Of a DNA stretch of 64,000 nt, positions 1 through 7,470 are shown piece by piece (within the stretch, counting starts at the first letter, position 1; the number at the start of each line of letters is the position of its first letter). Source of the DNA: DATFFO01 sp963744905 (GTDB lineage: Bacteria; Actinomycetota; Acidimicrobiia; Spongiisociales; ZC4RG35); contig CAVUUV010000002.1 of the NCBI GenBank assembly GCA_963744905.1, forward strand, positions 1 through 64,000. Direction: 5' to 3'. The position numbers and the translations under genes were made by a program. The notes beneath the pieces are model-generated. The model worked only from the letters and a program-made list of their open reading frames with translations, was not told the DNA's origin and ran no database searches.

Positions 1-201
1 CGTGGTCCCGGATTGCCACCGGAGATGGTCGAGCGCCTGTTCCAGCCCTTCTCACGACTCGACGACAGCCACACGGCGGGAGTAGGGCTCGGCTTGGCCG
101 TGGCTCGCGGACTCACCGATGCTCTTTCCCACGAGTTGAGGGTGGAGAAGACACCGGGCGGAGGCACGACGATGACTGTTTCCATGAAGATCGCCCGGTG
201 A
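1..201 (+). CDS. kdpD: Sensor histidine kinase, C-terminal end (KdpD-type), cut by window edge
   Basis: Only the last part of the ATP-binding (HATPase_c) domain is present; the 5' part lies outside the window. Seen: a GPGLP box at the very start, an F box (LFQPFSRLDD) and the glycine-rich GVGLGLAVARG lid, the usual order at the end of a histidine kinase. Its stop overlaps the start of the response regulator by two bases (GTGA), so the two are translationally coupled. The KdpD assignment rests on the partner regulator, which ends in a KdpE-like signature; the fragment alone only proves a histidine kinase. By family it would sense K+ limitation or turgor at the membrane and phosphorylate KdpE. 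Confidence 0.75.
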   Translation, partial: RGPGLPPEMVERLFQPFSRLDDSHTAGVGLGLAVARGLTDALSHELRVEKTPGGGTTMTVSMKIAR

Positions 202-890
202 CGATGATCCTGGTCGTCGAGGACGAACGTCCACTGGCCAAGGCTCTGGTCACCAACCTCTCGGTTCGCGGTTACGACGTCGCGGCCGCGTTCACCGGGC
301 CGGAGGCGATCCGCCAGGCCGCCGACCGGCGCCCCGATCTGGTGATCCTCGACCTGGGCTTGCCCGAGCTCGATGGGCTGGACGTGCTGGCCAGCCTGCG
401 GGGATGGTCGGAGGTTCCCGTGATCGTCCTCTCCGCCCGTGGTGATGAGAGCGACAAGATCGAGGCACTCGACCACGGCGCCGACGACTACGTGGCCAAG
501 CCGTTCGGGATGGGTGAGTTGCTGGCCCGGGTCCGCGCCGCTCTCCGCCGTGCCACGCCCTCACCCGATGAACCCGTCATCACCACGCCCCATTTCACGA
601 TCGATCTGGCCACCAAGAAGGTCCTGGTCGAGGGTAAAGAGATCCACCTGACTCCGACCGAGTGGGGAATGGTGGAGATGCTGGTCCGACATCCGGGCCG
701 GCTGGTGAGCCAGGCGGCCATATTGAATGAGGTCTGGGGCCCAGGCTACGAGCAGGATGCGCATTATCTGCGCTCCTACATCGCCCAGATCCGGCGCAAA
801 CTCGAACCCGATCCCGCCAGCCCCCGCTACTTCATCACCGAGCCCGGCATGGGTTACCGCTTCGAGTTAGGCGAGCAAGCTTCCGCCTGA
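198..890 (+). CDS. kdpE: OmpR/PhoB-family response regulator, KdpE-like
   Basis: 230-residue two-domain regulator. The receiver domain (about 1-120) has the acidic pocket at residues 8-10, phospho-acceptor Asp52 in VILDLGLPELDG, and the conserved Lys in YVAKPF near 101. The winged-helix domain (about 130-225) ends with HYLRSYIAQIRRKLEPDP and ITEPGMGYRF, a C-terminus typical of KdpE. Starts GTG at 198, overlapping the kinase stop; an ATG two codons later is an alternative. Known role: activates the kdpFABC high-affinity K+ ATPase operon. No kdp transporter genes lie downstream here, so its target must be upstream or elsewhere. Confidence 0.85.
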   Translation: MTMILVVEDERPLAKALVTNLSVRGYDVAAAFTGPEAIRQAADRRPDLVILDLGLPELDGLDVLASLRGWSEVPVIVLSARGDESDKIEALDHGADDYVAKPFGMGELLARVRAALRRATPSPDEPVITTPHFTIDLATKKVLVEGKEIHLTPTEWGMVEMLVRHPGRLVSQAAILNEVWGPGYEQDAHYLRSYIAQIRRKLEPDPASPRYFITEPGMGYRFELGEQASA

Positions 891-919
891 CCTCGTCGAT
901 CGGTCCCATGGCCGGGTGG

Positions 920-1132
920 TCAACCGGCCGCCAGCCGCTTGGCCATCTGCTGGAGCAGGGTGAGGGCGATGGAAGGCTCCTCGCGCAGCAGCCCGAGCAG
1001 ATCACGGCGGCTGATGGCCAGACCGGTCAGGGCGGCGGTCACCGACACCCGGGCGGTGCGGGCACATCGGCGAACACCGCCAGTTCCCCGAAGAAATCGC
1101 CCGACCCCAGTGGTGAGGTGAAGACCGGCGGC
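920..1132 (-). pseudogene. Remnant of a cyclic-nucleotide-binding (Crp-type) domain protein
   Basis: The minus strand encodes the end of a cNMP-binding fold: a GSGDFFGELAVFADVP piece (the phosphate-binding cassette region) followed, after a one-base frame change near 1060, by RTARVSVTA and ISRRDLLGLLREEPSIALTLL, then a stop at 920. Nothing upstream continues the domain; at about 1135 the sequence changes to an unrelated transposase remnant on the other strand. I read it as a truncated, frameshifted relic of a cNMP-binding regulator or transporter domain. Its position just downstream of kdpE may be coincidental. Confidence 0.55.
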
Positions 1133-1138
1133 TGATCT

Positions 1139-1330
1139 AGCAAAGAGGTGATCCGCAGCACCTACGAGATCGACGACCCGGACCTCGCCTACGAGTTCGT
1201 GACCGCCTCGCCGCAGACCTAAAAGATCACACGTTCTCGCCCGCCGTGCATTCACTCGGCCGGACGCACGATGGCAAGACCACAACGCGCCAGAGTGCGG
1301 ATATCCTGCCTTATCCTCCATTTCTAGCGG
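1139..1330 (+). pseudogene. ISL3-type transposase C-terminal relic, broken in three frames
   Basis: Three short reading-frame pieces join into one recognisable protein: SKEVIRSTYEIDDPDLAYEFV, then RLAADLKDHTFSPAVHSLGRT, then ARWQDHN. From memory of the family, an LGRT..RW motif following a 'DDP.LA.EF' segment is typical of the C-terminal part of ISL3-family DDE transposases, just before the usual NGPTEA..N box, which is absent here. At least two indels separate the pieces, so no product is possible. It abuts another transposase remnant downstream. Family assignment is moderate. Confidence 0.45.
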
Positions 1331-1373
1331 CGCCCTGGCCCCGCCGCGTCGCCTCTTCGCCACACCCAAGGCG

Positions 1374-1895
1374 ATGGCCAAGCAGCCCGATACCCGCTGC
1401 CCCGCCGCTGCCGGCCTGGCCCGCTGCCCCCTCAAACCCGACTCTGAGAACCTGACCTTCGACCGGCCCACCATCTACCCCGGCCGAACCCTCCTCACCG
1501 CCCCACCCGTCTGCTGCACCCAGACCACCATGTCGGTGCCAACAGACGTCCAGGCCAACACCCGCCAAACCCCCCACTGGGGATCCCAACAGTGGTTCGA
1601 CATCTACGGACGGTTCCGGCCCGCCGTCGAATCGTTCTTCTCCATCGTCAAAGACCCCGGCAAAGAACACATGGCTCGAGGTCGCATCAAAATGATGGGC
1701 CTGGCTAGAAACTCGATCATGGTGGCGTTCTGGACTGCGGCCGCCAACTTCCGGCTCATCGACGCTTTCGAACGGGGCGAACAACACGACGACCCCGAGT
1801 ATCGATACCTGCCTCGCCCGCCACGCCGGCGACGGGCCATCCCCTACGCCGACCGGGAAACCGGCCGGGACCCGCCGGCCGCCCCGGCCGCCTGA
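1374..1895 (+). pseudogene. Transposase C-terminal fragment, copy 1
   Basis: Encodes the last about 165 residues of a transposase-like protein whose second, longer copy lies at 3640-4429. Shared hallmarks are a cysteine-containing stretch (CPLKPDSEN, later CC.Q.TMSVP), WFDIYGRFRPAVESFFS.VKDPG and GRIKMMGLARNSIM, the latter resembling the C-terminal acidic/helical segment of DDE transposases. Homology to copy 2 begins near 1395 and runs past the stop to about 2100. The 5' half of the gene is missing, replaced by the ISL3-type relic, so this is not functional. I cannot name the IS family. Confidence 0.6.
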
Positions 1896-2100
1896 CTCTC
1901 CCCCAAGACCCCACCCCGGGTCTGTCCCCTCCTGCCCCGAACCACCCGGTTCGGGGCTCTGTCGCGCCCCAAGGACCCCAGACGCCGCCCTCCAGCCCCG
2001 CCTTGTCTCCCTTCGCATAGCAAAACCCGCCTTCCGGCCCCCGAAGGGCCGCTGAGGCGGGTATTTCGTCTGGTTCACCAGCCTATTTTCGTTAGCTGGT
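1395..2100 (+). repeat. Direct repeat, copy 1 (transposase 3' end plus terminator hairpins)
   Basis: About 700 bp matching 3930-4633 at high but incomplete identity, by eye. It covers the transposase C-terminus, a shared spacer, a GC-rich hairpin (acccgcct 2025-2032 with aggcgggt 2055-2062), and the hairpin ending in cgttagctggtg. Copy 2 ends exactly where ssrA begins; copy 1 ends in unrelated sequence. Confidence 0.8.
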
Positions 2101-2127
2101 GGCGGTTGTTGTTGGGAGCTAACGAAA
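2087..2127. repeat. 11-bp inverted repeat at the edge of repeat copy 1
   Basis: TTTCGTTAGCT at 2087-2097 is perfectly complementary to AGCTAACGAAA at 2117-2127 with a 19-nt loop. The left arm is shared with repeat copy 2; the right arm exists only here, so the structure straddles the copy-1 boundary. Confidence 0.6.
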
Positions 2128-2671
2128 TTCGCTGACCTGGGCCAACGCGGAGCTGGCGGAGCGCCGATTACACCGATTCGGGCCGAAAATTACAGCCAGG
2201 TTCTTCCAGGATAGACCCAGCCCGCGACCCAAAGTTGGGCCATCTCCGTCAGCTGGCCACTCCCCGGCCACGGCGCCCGGTTACCACCGTCCAGACGATC
2301 GCGGCCAGTAGAGCCCCCACACCGACTGCGGCCGTCGTCTGGGAGGGACCATCGAGTCCCGGCCAAACCAGGCGCATGCTCAACTCTTGCCCCCCGTCCA
2401 CGCCTCTCGCGGCCCCGAAGGAAAGCTCGAGTGGTCTCGACATCAGGATGCGCTTCCCAAGGCACGAAACGGACCACATCCGGATCAGCGGCGTAGGGCT
2501 CACTTACGGTGGATTCGGGTCGAGATCACAGCCAGGCTCTTCTAGAAGCTCATAGGCACCTTCGGAGAAGACCCCGCCCAGCGGACCTGGCTGATTGCGT
2601 CAGCCTGTACCAGCCAACACAATGATGCAAAGGAAGGAGATAGAATTGAATCACCTGCCGCAGAGGAACAC
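2101..2671. other. Mostly non-coding stretch with a doubtful small membrane ORF
   Basis: No convincing gene. Two similar motifs (acagccaggttcttccagg at about 2194 and acagccaggctcttctaga at about 2530) form an imperfect direct repeat about 340 bp apart. On the minus strand, 2249-2503 is open from a GTG and encodes 84 residues ending in one plausible membrane helix (AAVGVGALLAAIVWTVV) and a basic tail, but it has no clear ribosome-binding site. I treat it as a possible relic of a small membrane protein, not a supported CDS. Confidence 0.35.
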
Positions 2672-3112
2672 ATGAAAGATCGACAACTGCCAGCGTGGAT
2701 TGGTGCTCTCACGGGTGTCGTGGCAGCAGCAGCACTCACCTGGGTTTTGAATGAGGGGTCAAGAGCCCTCGCGCTAGCAGTCAGAGTGCAGCAGGGGGGT
2801 CTCGCCAGCGCTGGGTGGTTGCTCGTCGCAGCCGGGATTTTGCTGGTCGCTGTGCTCTGGGGCGCATCATTACACCCCCTGGTGACAGGAGTTCCCGCCG
2901 CTTGGTTCCTGCTCAGATTCGGACCCTCCCTTGTCGGCATCTACGTGTTTCCAACGTGGTATCCGACCTGGCTCCAGACTTCTGTACTGCAGGGTCTCGG
3001 GGACACAGCCTTCGTCATCACGGGGATACTGTTGGCAGCCACGCTGCTCGCGCTCGCCCGACGTAGGTCTACCTCGAGGTCGCTTTCCCAAGTCGAAGCC
3101 GTTCACCACTGA
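2672..3112 (+). CDS. Small four-helix membrane protein of unknown function
   Basis: 146 residues starting ATG, preceded by a purine-rich tract (gaggaaca) that can serve as ribosome-binding site. Hydrophobic segments lie at about 8-28, 45-68, 70-92 and 108-130, with a basic C-terminal tail (RRRSTSRS). No family recognised. It sits alone between the two transposase-remnant copies, so it may be accessory cargo or an unrelated survivor. Coding potential is supported by the clean helix pattern on this strand; function unknown. Confidence 0.55.
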   Translation: MKDRQLPAWIGALTGVVAAAALTWVLNEGSRALALAVRVQQGGLASAGWLLVAAGILLVAVLWGASLHPLVTGVPAAWFLLRFGPSLVGIYVFPTWYPTWLQTSVLQGLGDTAFVITGILLAATLLALARRRSTSRSLSQVEAVHH

Positions 3113-3204
3113 GGGTCATCGACCCGGGGCGTTGTCCAAGCCGATCAGGCACTTGCCGCTGTCATAGCTTGGAGACTCATTGACCTCGCGGTCCGAAGCC
3201 GATG

Positions 3205-3588
3205 TCAGCTCACTGGCGGCAGCCTCCGTTCGATGTCGGCCGGTGCCGGCAACACGGTTACGGCTTCGACCGCGAGAGCCCATCCGGTGATGTCGTCGAT
3301 GGTGGCGGGTGATTCGCCGTACAGTTTGCGCCTCAGGGTGTCTTTGCGAGCCCCGAGACGCTCCGCCAGCTCATCGAGCCCCCATCGCCGCTGGCCGGCG
3401 ACCCGCAGCGTCTCACATGCGGCCAGATGCTGATAGTAGGAGGCGGCCGCGAGGTTACGCTCGGCGAAGTCTCTGTGTGGGCACGGCTGCCATTCGGCGT
3501 CTACCCGCCGCCCAAAGAAGGCGGGCTGCTGCAGGTAGGTGCGGGGGCTGTAGCGGTACGGCACCCGGTCACCCTGCCAGCCCTCCAC
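3205..3588 (-). CDS. HTH DNA-binding protein, abutting the transposase remnant
   Basis: From GTG at 3588 (GGAAG lies about 11 nt upstream) this gives 127 residues. The middle and C-terminal half contain a plausible helix-turn-helix: LDELAERLGARKDTLRRKLYG, followed by DDITGWALAVEAV, as in lambda-repressor-like proteins that select a half-site. The frame stays open further upstream, but there it is antisense to transposase copy 2 (from about 3640), so the native 5' end may have been lost and the GTG may be fortuitous. Probably a small regulator or a truncated one; targets unknown. Confidence 0.5.
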   Translation of the reverse strand: MEGWQGDRVPYRYSPRTYLQQPAFFGRRVDAEWQPCPHRDFAERNLAAASYYQHLAACETLRVAGQRRWGLDELAERLGARKDTLRRKLYGESPATIDDITGWALAVEAVTVLPAPADIERRLPPVS

Positions 3589-3639
3589 GCGTCGGCTCGC
3601 GCTTCCACGTGTTGCATGTAGCGACTGCGCGTTTCTGCC

Positions 3640-4429
3640 GCGCGCAACCGCCGACCGCTGGGCCGACGAACTCCGCCGATCCGGTATCGACGTCTCCTTC
3701 GATCTGCACCCCAACCAGCGGGGCCTCAAAGGCACCTACTGTGGCGCCCTCCAAGTCGACGGTCAGCTGTTCTGCCCCGCCATGCCCGACACCCTGCCAG
3801 CACTCGAACGACTCGACCAGTTCGCCACCGTCAAGAAACGACAAGAGTTCTTCGCCGAGATCGACCGGCGCAACCTCTACTCCATGAAGCCGTTCGGCCG
3901 TGAACGGCCCGGCCGTCCCCGCCGAGTCCGCTGCCCCGCCGCCGCCGGGGTGGCCCGCTGCCCCCTCAAACCCGACTCTGAGAACCTGCCCTACGACCAG
4001 CCCACCATCTACCCCGGTCAAGCGCTCATGGCTGCCCCACCGACCTGCTGCGCCCAGCAGACCATGTCGGTGCCGGTCGAGATCCAGTCGGCTACCCGCC
4101 AGACCCCCACCTGGGGAACAGCCGAGTGGTTCGACATCTACGGACGGTTCCGGCCCGCCGTCGAGTCGTTCTTCTCCCTCGTCAAAGACCCGGGCAAAGA
4201 ACACATGGCTCGGGGTCGCATCAAAATGATGGGCCTCGCCAGAAACTCGATCATGGTGGCGTTCTGGACTGCGGCCGCCAACTTCCGGCTCATCGACGCT
4301 TTCGAACGGGGCGAACAACACGACGACCCCGAGTATCGATACCTGCCTCGCCAGCCACGCCGGCGACGGGCCGTCCCCTACGCCGACCGGGAAACCGGCC
4401 GGGACCCGCCGTCCGCCCCAGCCGCCTGA
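3640..4429 (+). pseudogene. Transposase fragment, copy 2 (longer)
   Basis: Open from about 3640 without a credible start; the first sensible residues are TADRWADELRRSGIDVSF, then LHPNQRGLKGTYCGALQVDG, a basic linker (GRERPGRPRRVRCP), CPLKPDSENL, CC.QQTMSVP and the FRPAVESFFSLVKDPG / GRIKMMGLARNSIM block shared with copy 1. The N-terminal part, including any first catalytic Asp, is missing and replaced by a gene on the other strand. It therefore looks like a 5'-truncated insertion-sequence gene. IS family not assigned; the paired cysteines suggest a zinc-binding insertion. Confidence 0.6.
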
Positions 4430-4633
4430 CCCTCCCCCAGACCCCACCCCGGGTCTGATTGCCCCTGCCCCGAACACCTGCGTTCGGGGCTTTGTCGCGC
4501 CCCAAGGACCCCAGGCGCCGCCCTCCAGCCCCGTCTTGGCACCCCTCACATAGACAAACCCGCCTCCCGGCCCCGAAGGGCCGCTGAGGCGGGTATTTCG
4601 TCTGGTTCACCAGCCTATTTTCGTTAGCTGGTG
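3930..4633 (+). repeat. Direct repeat, copy 2, ending at the 3' end of ssrA
   Basis: Partner of 1395-2100. The last shared bases (cgttagctggtg, 4622-4633) lie three bases from the tmRNA 3' end. The segment includes the ssrA terminator structures, so copy 1 carries a duplicate of these hairpins without any tmRNA. Confidence 0.8.
4550..4633 (-). terminator. Rho-independent terminator of ssrA
   Basis: Read on the minus strand immediately after tmRNA: a 7-bp hairpin (CACCAGC/GCTGGTG, 4627-4633 with 4608-4614), then a strong GC stem (ACCCGCCTC 4586-4594 with GAGGCGGGT 4558-4566) enclosing a CCCTTCGGGG mini-hairpin, followed by TTTGTCTA. The last two elements form a classic intrinsic terminator. 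Confidence 0.75.
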
Positions 4634-4635
4634 TA

Positions 4636-4996
4636 GGTGGAGGTGCGGGGAGTCGAACCCCGGTCCGCTGAGCCATCGGCGCCGGCATCTCCGAGCGCAG
4701 CCATCAGCGAGCTTTCGGTGGGGCGAGGAGCTGATGGCGCTGACCTCGCTCACCTATCCGGACTCGTCTTTACCCGCCGGTCCCGGACCCCGGCGGATGC
4801 ATCCCGCTGAACGACGCCCGACACCGACGGGGCGGGAGCCCACCGGGCGGACGGGCTGTTACTGAGTGTTAATCAGGCAGCCAGTGCGAAGTTGTCTTCG
4901 GCACTTGTTGGTTGTTCCGGCTTGATAACGGGGCATCCGGAGTCCCCGGCTCGCTTCCGACGCTTCATCACTCAACGTCGAATCCAGTTCACCCCC
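4636..4996 (-). ncRNA. ssrA: Transfer-messenger RNA (tmRNA)
   Basis: About 361 nt. The 5' end GGGGGTGAACTGGATTCGAC pairs with CACCTCC near the 3' end to form the 7-bp acceptor stem; GGTTCGACTCCCCGCACC is the T-arm. The tag reading frame ends AEDNFALAA then TGA (stop at 4873-4875), the hydrophobic degron recognised by ClpXP-type proteases. After the acceptor stem comes A, then CC and T, so the full CCA is not encoded and must be completed enzymatically. It rescues stalled ribosomes with SmpB, whose gene begins about 1.3 kb away on the same strand. The exact resume codon is uncertain. Confidence 0.95.
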
Positions 4997-5107
4997 TTCG
5001 GGTTTGTTACAACAGCGTACCGGGTAGAGGCATTCCTCGGAAAAGGGCGGTAACGGATCGAGCTCCCCGGTTACTTGCCAATAGCAACGAGAACCAGGGA
5101 GTGAACG

Positions 5108-5766
5108 ATGCGAGCAAAGATGATGGCGGCCGTGACGGTTGTGGCTGCAATCCTGTTGACGGTGCCGGCTCTGGCCCAGCCACCCACGCTGGACTCGGCC
5201 GATCAGGCGCTGATCCACAGCTACAACCCCGACGCGATGCAGCTGTACTGGGCCACGGTCCTGGATACCGCCGATACCGAGGATGCGTGCAACAACGTCG
5301 TAGCCGGCGAGCCGAGTCGAGTACACCGATCAGTCCCGAGGGTGAGGTGACCGTCACGGGTGCCGAGGATTGCGCCTTCAACCTGACCGACGTCACCGGC
5401 CCCAACGGACAGGTCAACCACGGCACGGTGGTATCGAACTTCGTTCAGGCGCTCAAGGACTCCGAGCTACACCGGGTCCCGGGGCTGCATGATCAAGATC
5501 ATCGCCCAGACCGACTATGGCAAGGGCGAAGACCAGGTGAAGGTGTCGGAGACCACCGTGACCACAGAGACGACCGTTCCCACAGAGGTGACGGGATACC
5601 ACCGACCTTCACCGTCACGGACACCACCTGCGGCAAGCCCGACAACCCGGGCAAGTCGAACGAGGAGCACGGAAAGTCCGGCGAGTCCCACGGCAAGTCC
5701 CAGGAGTCGCACGGCCGGCCGGAAAGCCCCGGCCACTCAGGCGAGCACGGCAACCCGAATTCCTAA
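5108..5766 (+). pseudogene. Secreted protein of unknown function split by frameshifts
   Basis: Starts ATG 5108 after AGGGAG, with a clean signal peptide (MRAKMMAAVTVVAAILLTVP.ALA). The protein continues only by changing frame: signal and LDSADQALIHSYNPD (to about 5320), then GEVTVTGAEDCAFNLTDVTG (about 5340-5460), then IKIIAQTDYGKGEDQVKVSE (about 5490-5590), then TFTVTDTTCGKPDNPGK and a tail of repeated HGKS.ES units rich in Gly, His, Ser and Glu, ending at 5766. Three indels are needed, so it is a pseudogene or badly sequenced. The tail could bind metal. No family recognised. Confidence 0.6.
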
Positions 5767-5819
5767 TCGGCCCTAGCCGGGCGGGGACGGTCTCACCTCG
5801 TCCTCGCCCGGCGGCCGGC

Positions 5820-6275
5820 CTACCGCACCCGGCGGGTCGCTCGCTGCATCTCCCGCTCGTGTTCCTTGCGGCGCAGGTCCGCTCTCTTGTCGATCCGGCG
5901 CTTGCCCTTGCCCAGGCCAATCTGGACCTTGGCCCGACCGTCCTTGAAGTAGAGGCGCATCGGCACCAGGGTCAGGCCCTTCTCGGCCAGTTGACCGGCG
6001 ATGCGATCGATCTGGTGACGGTGCAACAACAGCTTGCGGGACCTTTCGGGATCGTGGCCCCCCTCCCGGGCAAACGAGTACGGCCCGATGTAGGCGCCGA
6101 CCAGCCACATCTCCCCGTCGCGAAGATGGCCGAAGCTGTCCTTCAAGTTGGCTTTGCCCGCCCGCAGTGACTTGACCTCCGAGCCTGTCAGGACCAGACC
6201 AGCCTCGAACTCGTCCTGGATGTCGTAGTCGTAGCGAGCTCGACGATTGGTGGCGATCACCTTTATATCTGCCAT
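5820..6275 (-). CDS. smpB: SsrA-binding protein SmpB
   Basis: 151 residues from ATG 6275 (the frame is open further upstream, but homology starts at MADIKVIATNRRARYDYDI). The OB-fold core shows the family landmarks GLVLTGSEVKSLRAGKANL, the Y.FAREGGHDPERSRKLLLH block and VPMRLYFKDGRAKV, followed by the basic GKGKRRIDKRADLR.KE.ERE tail that enters the decoding centre. It delivers tmRNA to stalled ribosomes. Only four bases separate it from the upstream M23 hydrolase gene, in line with the common order ftsE-ftsX-hydrolase-smpB-ssrA of Gram-positive bacteria. Confidence 0.97.
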   Translation of the reverse strand: MADIKVIATNRRARYDYDIQDEFEAGLVLTGSEVKSLRAGKANLKDSFGHLRDGEMWLVGAYIGPYSFAREGGHDPERSRKLLLHRHQIDRIAGQLAEKGLTLVPMRLYFKDGRAKVQIGLGKGKRRIDKRADLRRKEHEREMQRATRRVR

Positions 6276-6279
6276 CACG

Positions 6280-7470
6280 TCACCCCATGTAAGGAGTCGG
6301 GTCGACAGGTCGGCCGCCGATACGGACCTCGAAATGGAGATGGGGCCCGGTGCAGTAACCGGTGCAGCCAACGTAGCCCACCACCTGGCCCTGGGAGACG
6401 TGCTGACCGGCCGAGACGGCCACCCTCGACTGGTGGGCGTACAGGGTGGCCATTCCTCCGCCGTGGTCGATCACGACGGCATTTCCGTACCCACCCCGGG
6501 GGCCGGCGGACACCACCACCCCGTCGGCAGCGGCGTGAATGGGATCCCCATAGGAGGCTTGCATGTCCCAGCCCGTGTGGAGCTTCTTGGTCCCGAAGAT
6601 GGGGTGGACCCGATAGCCGAAACCGGACGTGACCCGGCCCGGTACCGGTCGCATCAACTTCCCGGCCGGAATCTCTCCGGTGACGGGACGGGCGGCGAGC
6701 TCCTTCTCCAGCGCGGCGGCGTCGGCCTCGAGGCCCTCCTTGTGTTCCTCGAAGTCCTGGATCTGACCGTTGATCTTGTTCACCAGGGCTTGCGCCTGAG
6801 CCGCGGCTTGAACGGCCTCGTCCTTGAGCCCATCCAGGCGGCCTACCTCGTCCTCCTGCGTCTTGCGTTTGTCGTTCAGGTCGGCGAGAAGGGTCCGCTG
6901 CTTCTCCTTCTGCTGGTCCAGGATCTCCGTTTGGCGATCTTCCTCGTCCTCGAGGATGCCCAGCTGATCCAGCAGGCTGGCGCTGTCGCCCATGGCGCCG
7001 TCCATGTAGGCGTATCCGATTGCCGCCTCGGTGGCATCTTTGAAACCGAATAGACGCAGTCCGGCCGTGGAGGCGTTGATGTACAGCTCGACGACCTGGG
7101 CGGAGAGCTTGTCCTTGGTGTCGGCCACCTTGAGCCGGGTAGCGGCCAGCGCCGATTCGAACCTCTCCAGCTGGGCCGTCACCTTGTCCAGCTCGTCTTG
7201 CTCCCGCCCGATGTCGGCCTTGATGGAATCGAGTATCCCCTGGGCCTCGAGGACCTGGCCTGCCAGGTCGTCCAGCTTCTTCTTGGCCGCCGCCACCGCC
7301 ACCGCGGCCTCGGTCTGGTCGGACTTGGCTGCCTTGATCTGGGCGTCGAGGCTGTCGATCTGGTTCCTGACATCCTTGAGATCAGACTCCGTCGAGCCGC
7401 TCGCCCTGACCGAGAACATGGCAGTCAATGCCAGGAGGAGGGCGAACACGATGGCCCGGCGCATGTTCAC
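6280..7470 (-). CDS. EnvC/NlpD-like murein hydrolase or activator: coiled coil plus M23 domain
   Basis: 396 residues: signal peptide (about 1-24), a long coiled coil (about 28-255, rich in Glu/Lys/Asp heptads), then an M23 (LytM) domain (about 285-395). The metal-site motifs look intact: HTGWDMQ (H...D) and GPHLHFEVR (HxH), so it may be an active endopeptidase rather than a degenerate activator. Known logic: FtsEX drives EnvC-type coiled-coil proteins at the septum. Direct overlap with ftsX (GTG at 7470 within its stop) supports a dedicated FtsEX partner. ATG at 7464 is an alternative start. Confidence 0.9.
   Translation of the reverse strand: MNMRRAIVFALLLALTAMFSVRASGSTESDLKDVRNQIDSLDAQIKAAKSDQTEAAVAVAAAKKKLDDLAGQVLEAQGILDSIKADIGREQDELDKVTAQLERFESALAATRLKVADTKDKLSAQVVELYINASTAGLRLFGFKDATEAAIGYAYMDGAMGDSASLLDQLGILEDEEDRQTEILDQQKEKQRTLLADLNDKRKTQEDEVGRLDGLKDEAVQAAAQAQALVNKINGQIQDFEEHKEGLEADAAALEKELAARPVTGEIPAGKLMRPVPGRVTSGFGYRVHPIFGTKKLHTGWDMQASYGDPIHAAADGVVVSAGPRGGYGNAVVIDHGGGMATLYAHQSRVAVSAGQHVSQGQVVGYVGCTGYCTGPHLHFEVRIGGRPVDPTPYMG

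Noticed and set aside
2087..4645. ssrA 3' end as an att site of a genomic island
   Set aside because: No duplicated ssrA 3' fragment and no integrase gene were found in the window; only a transposase relic with the terminator is shared.
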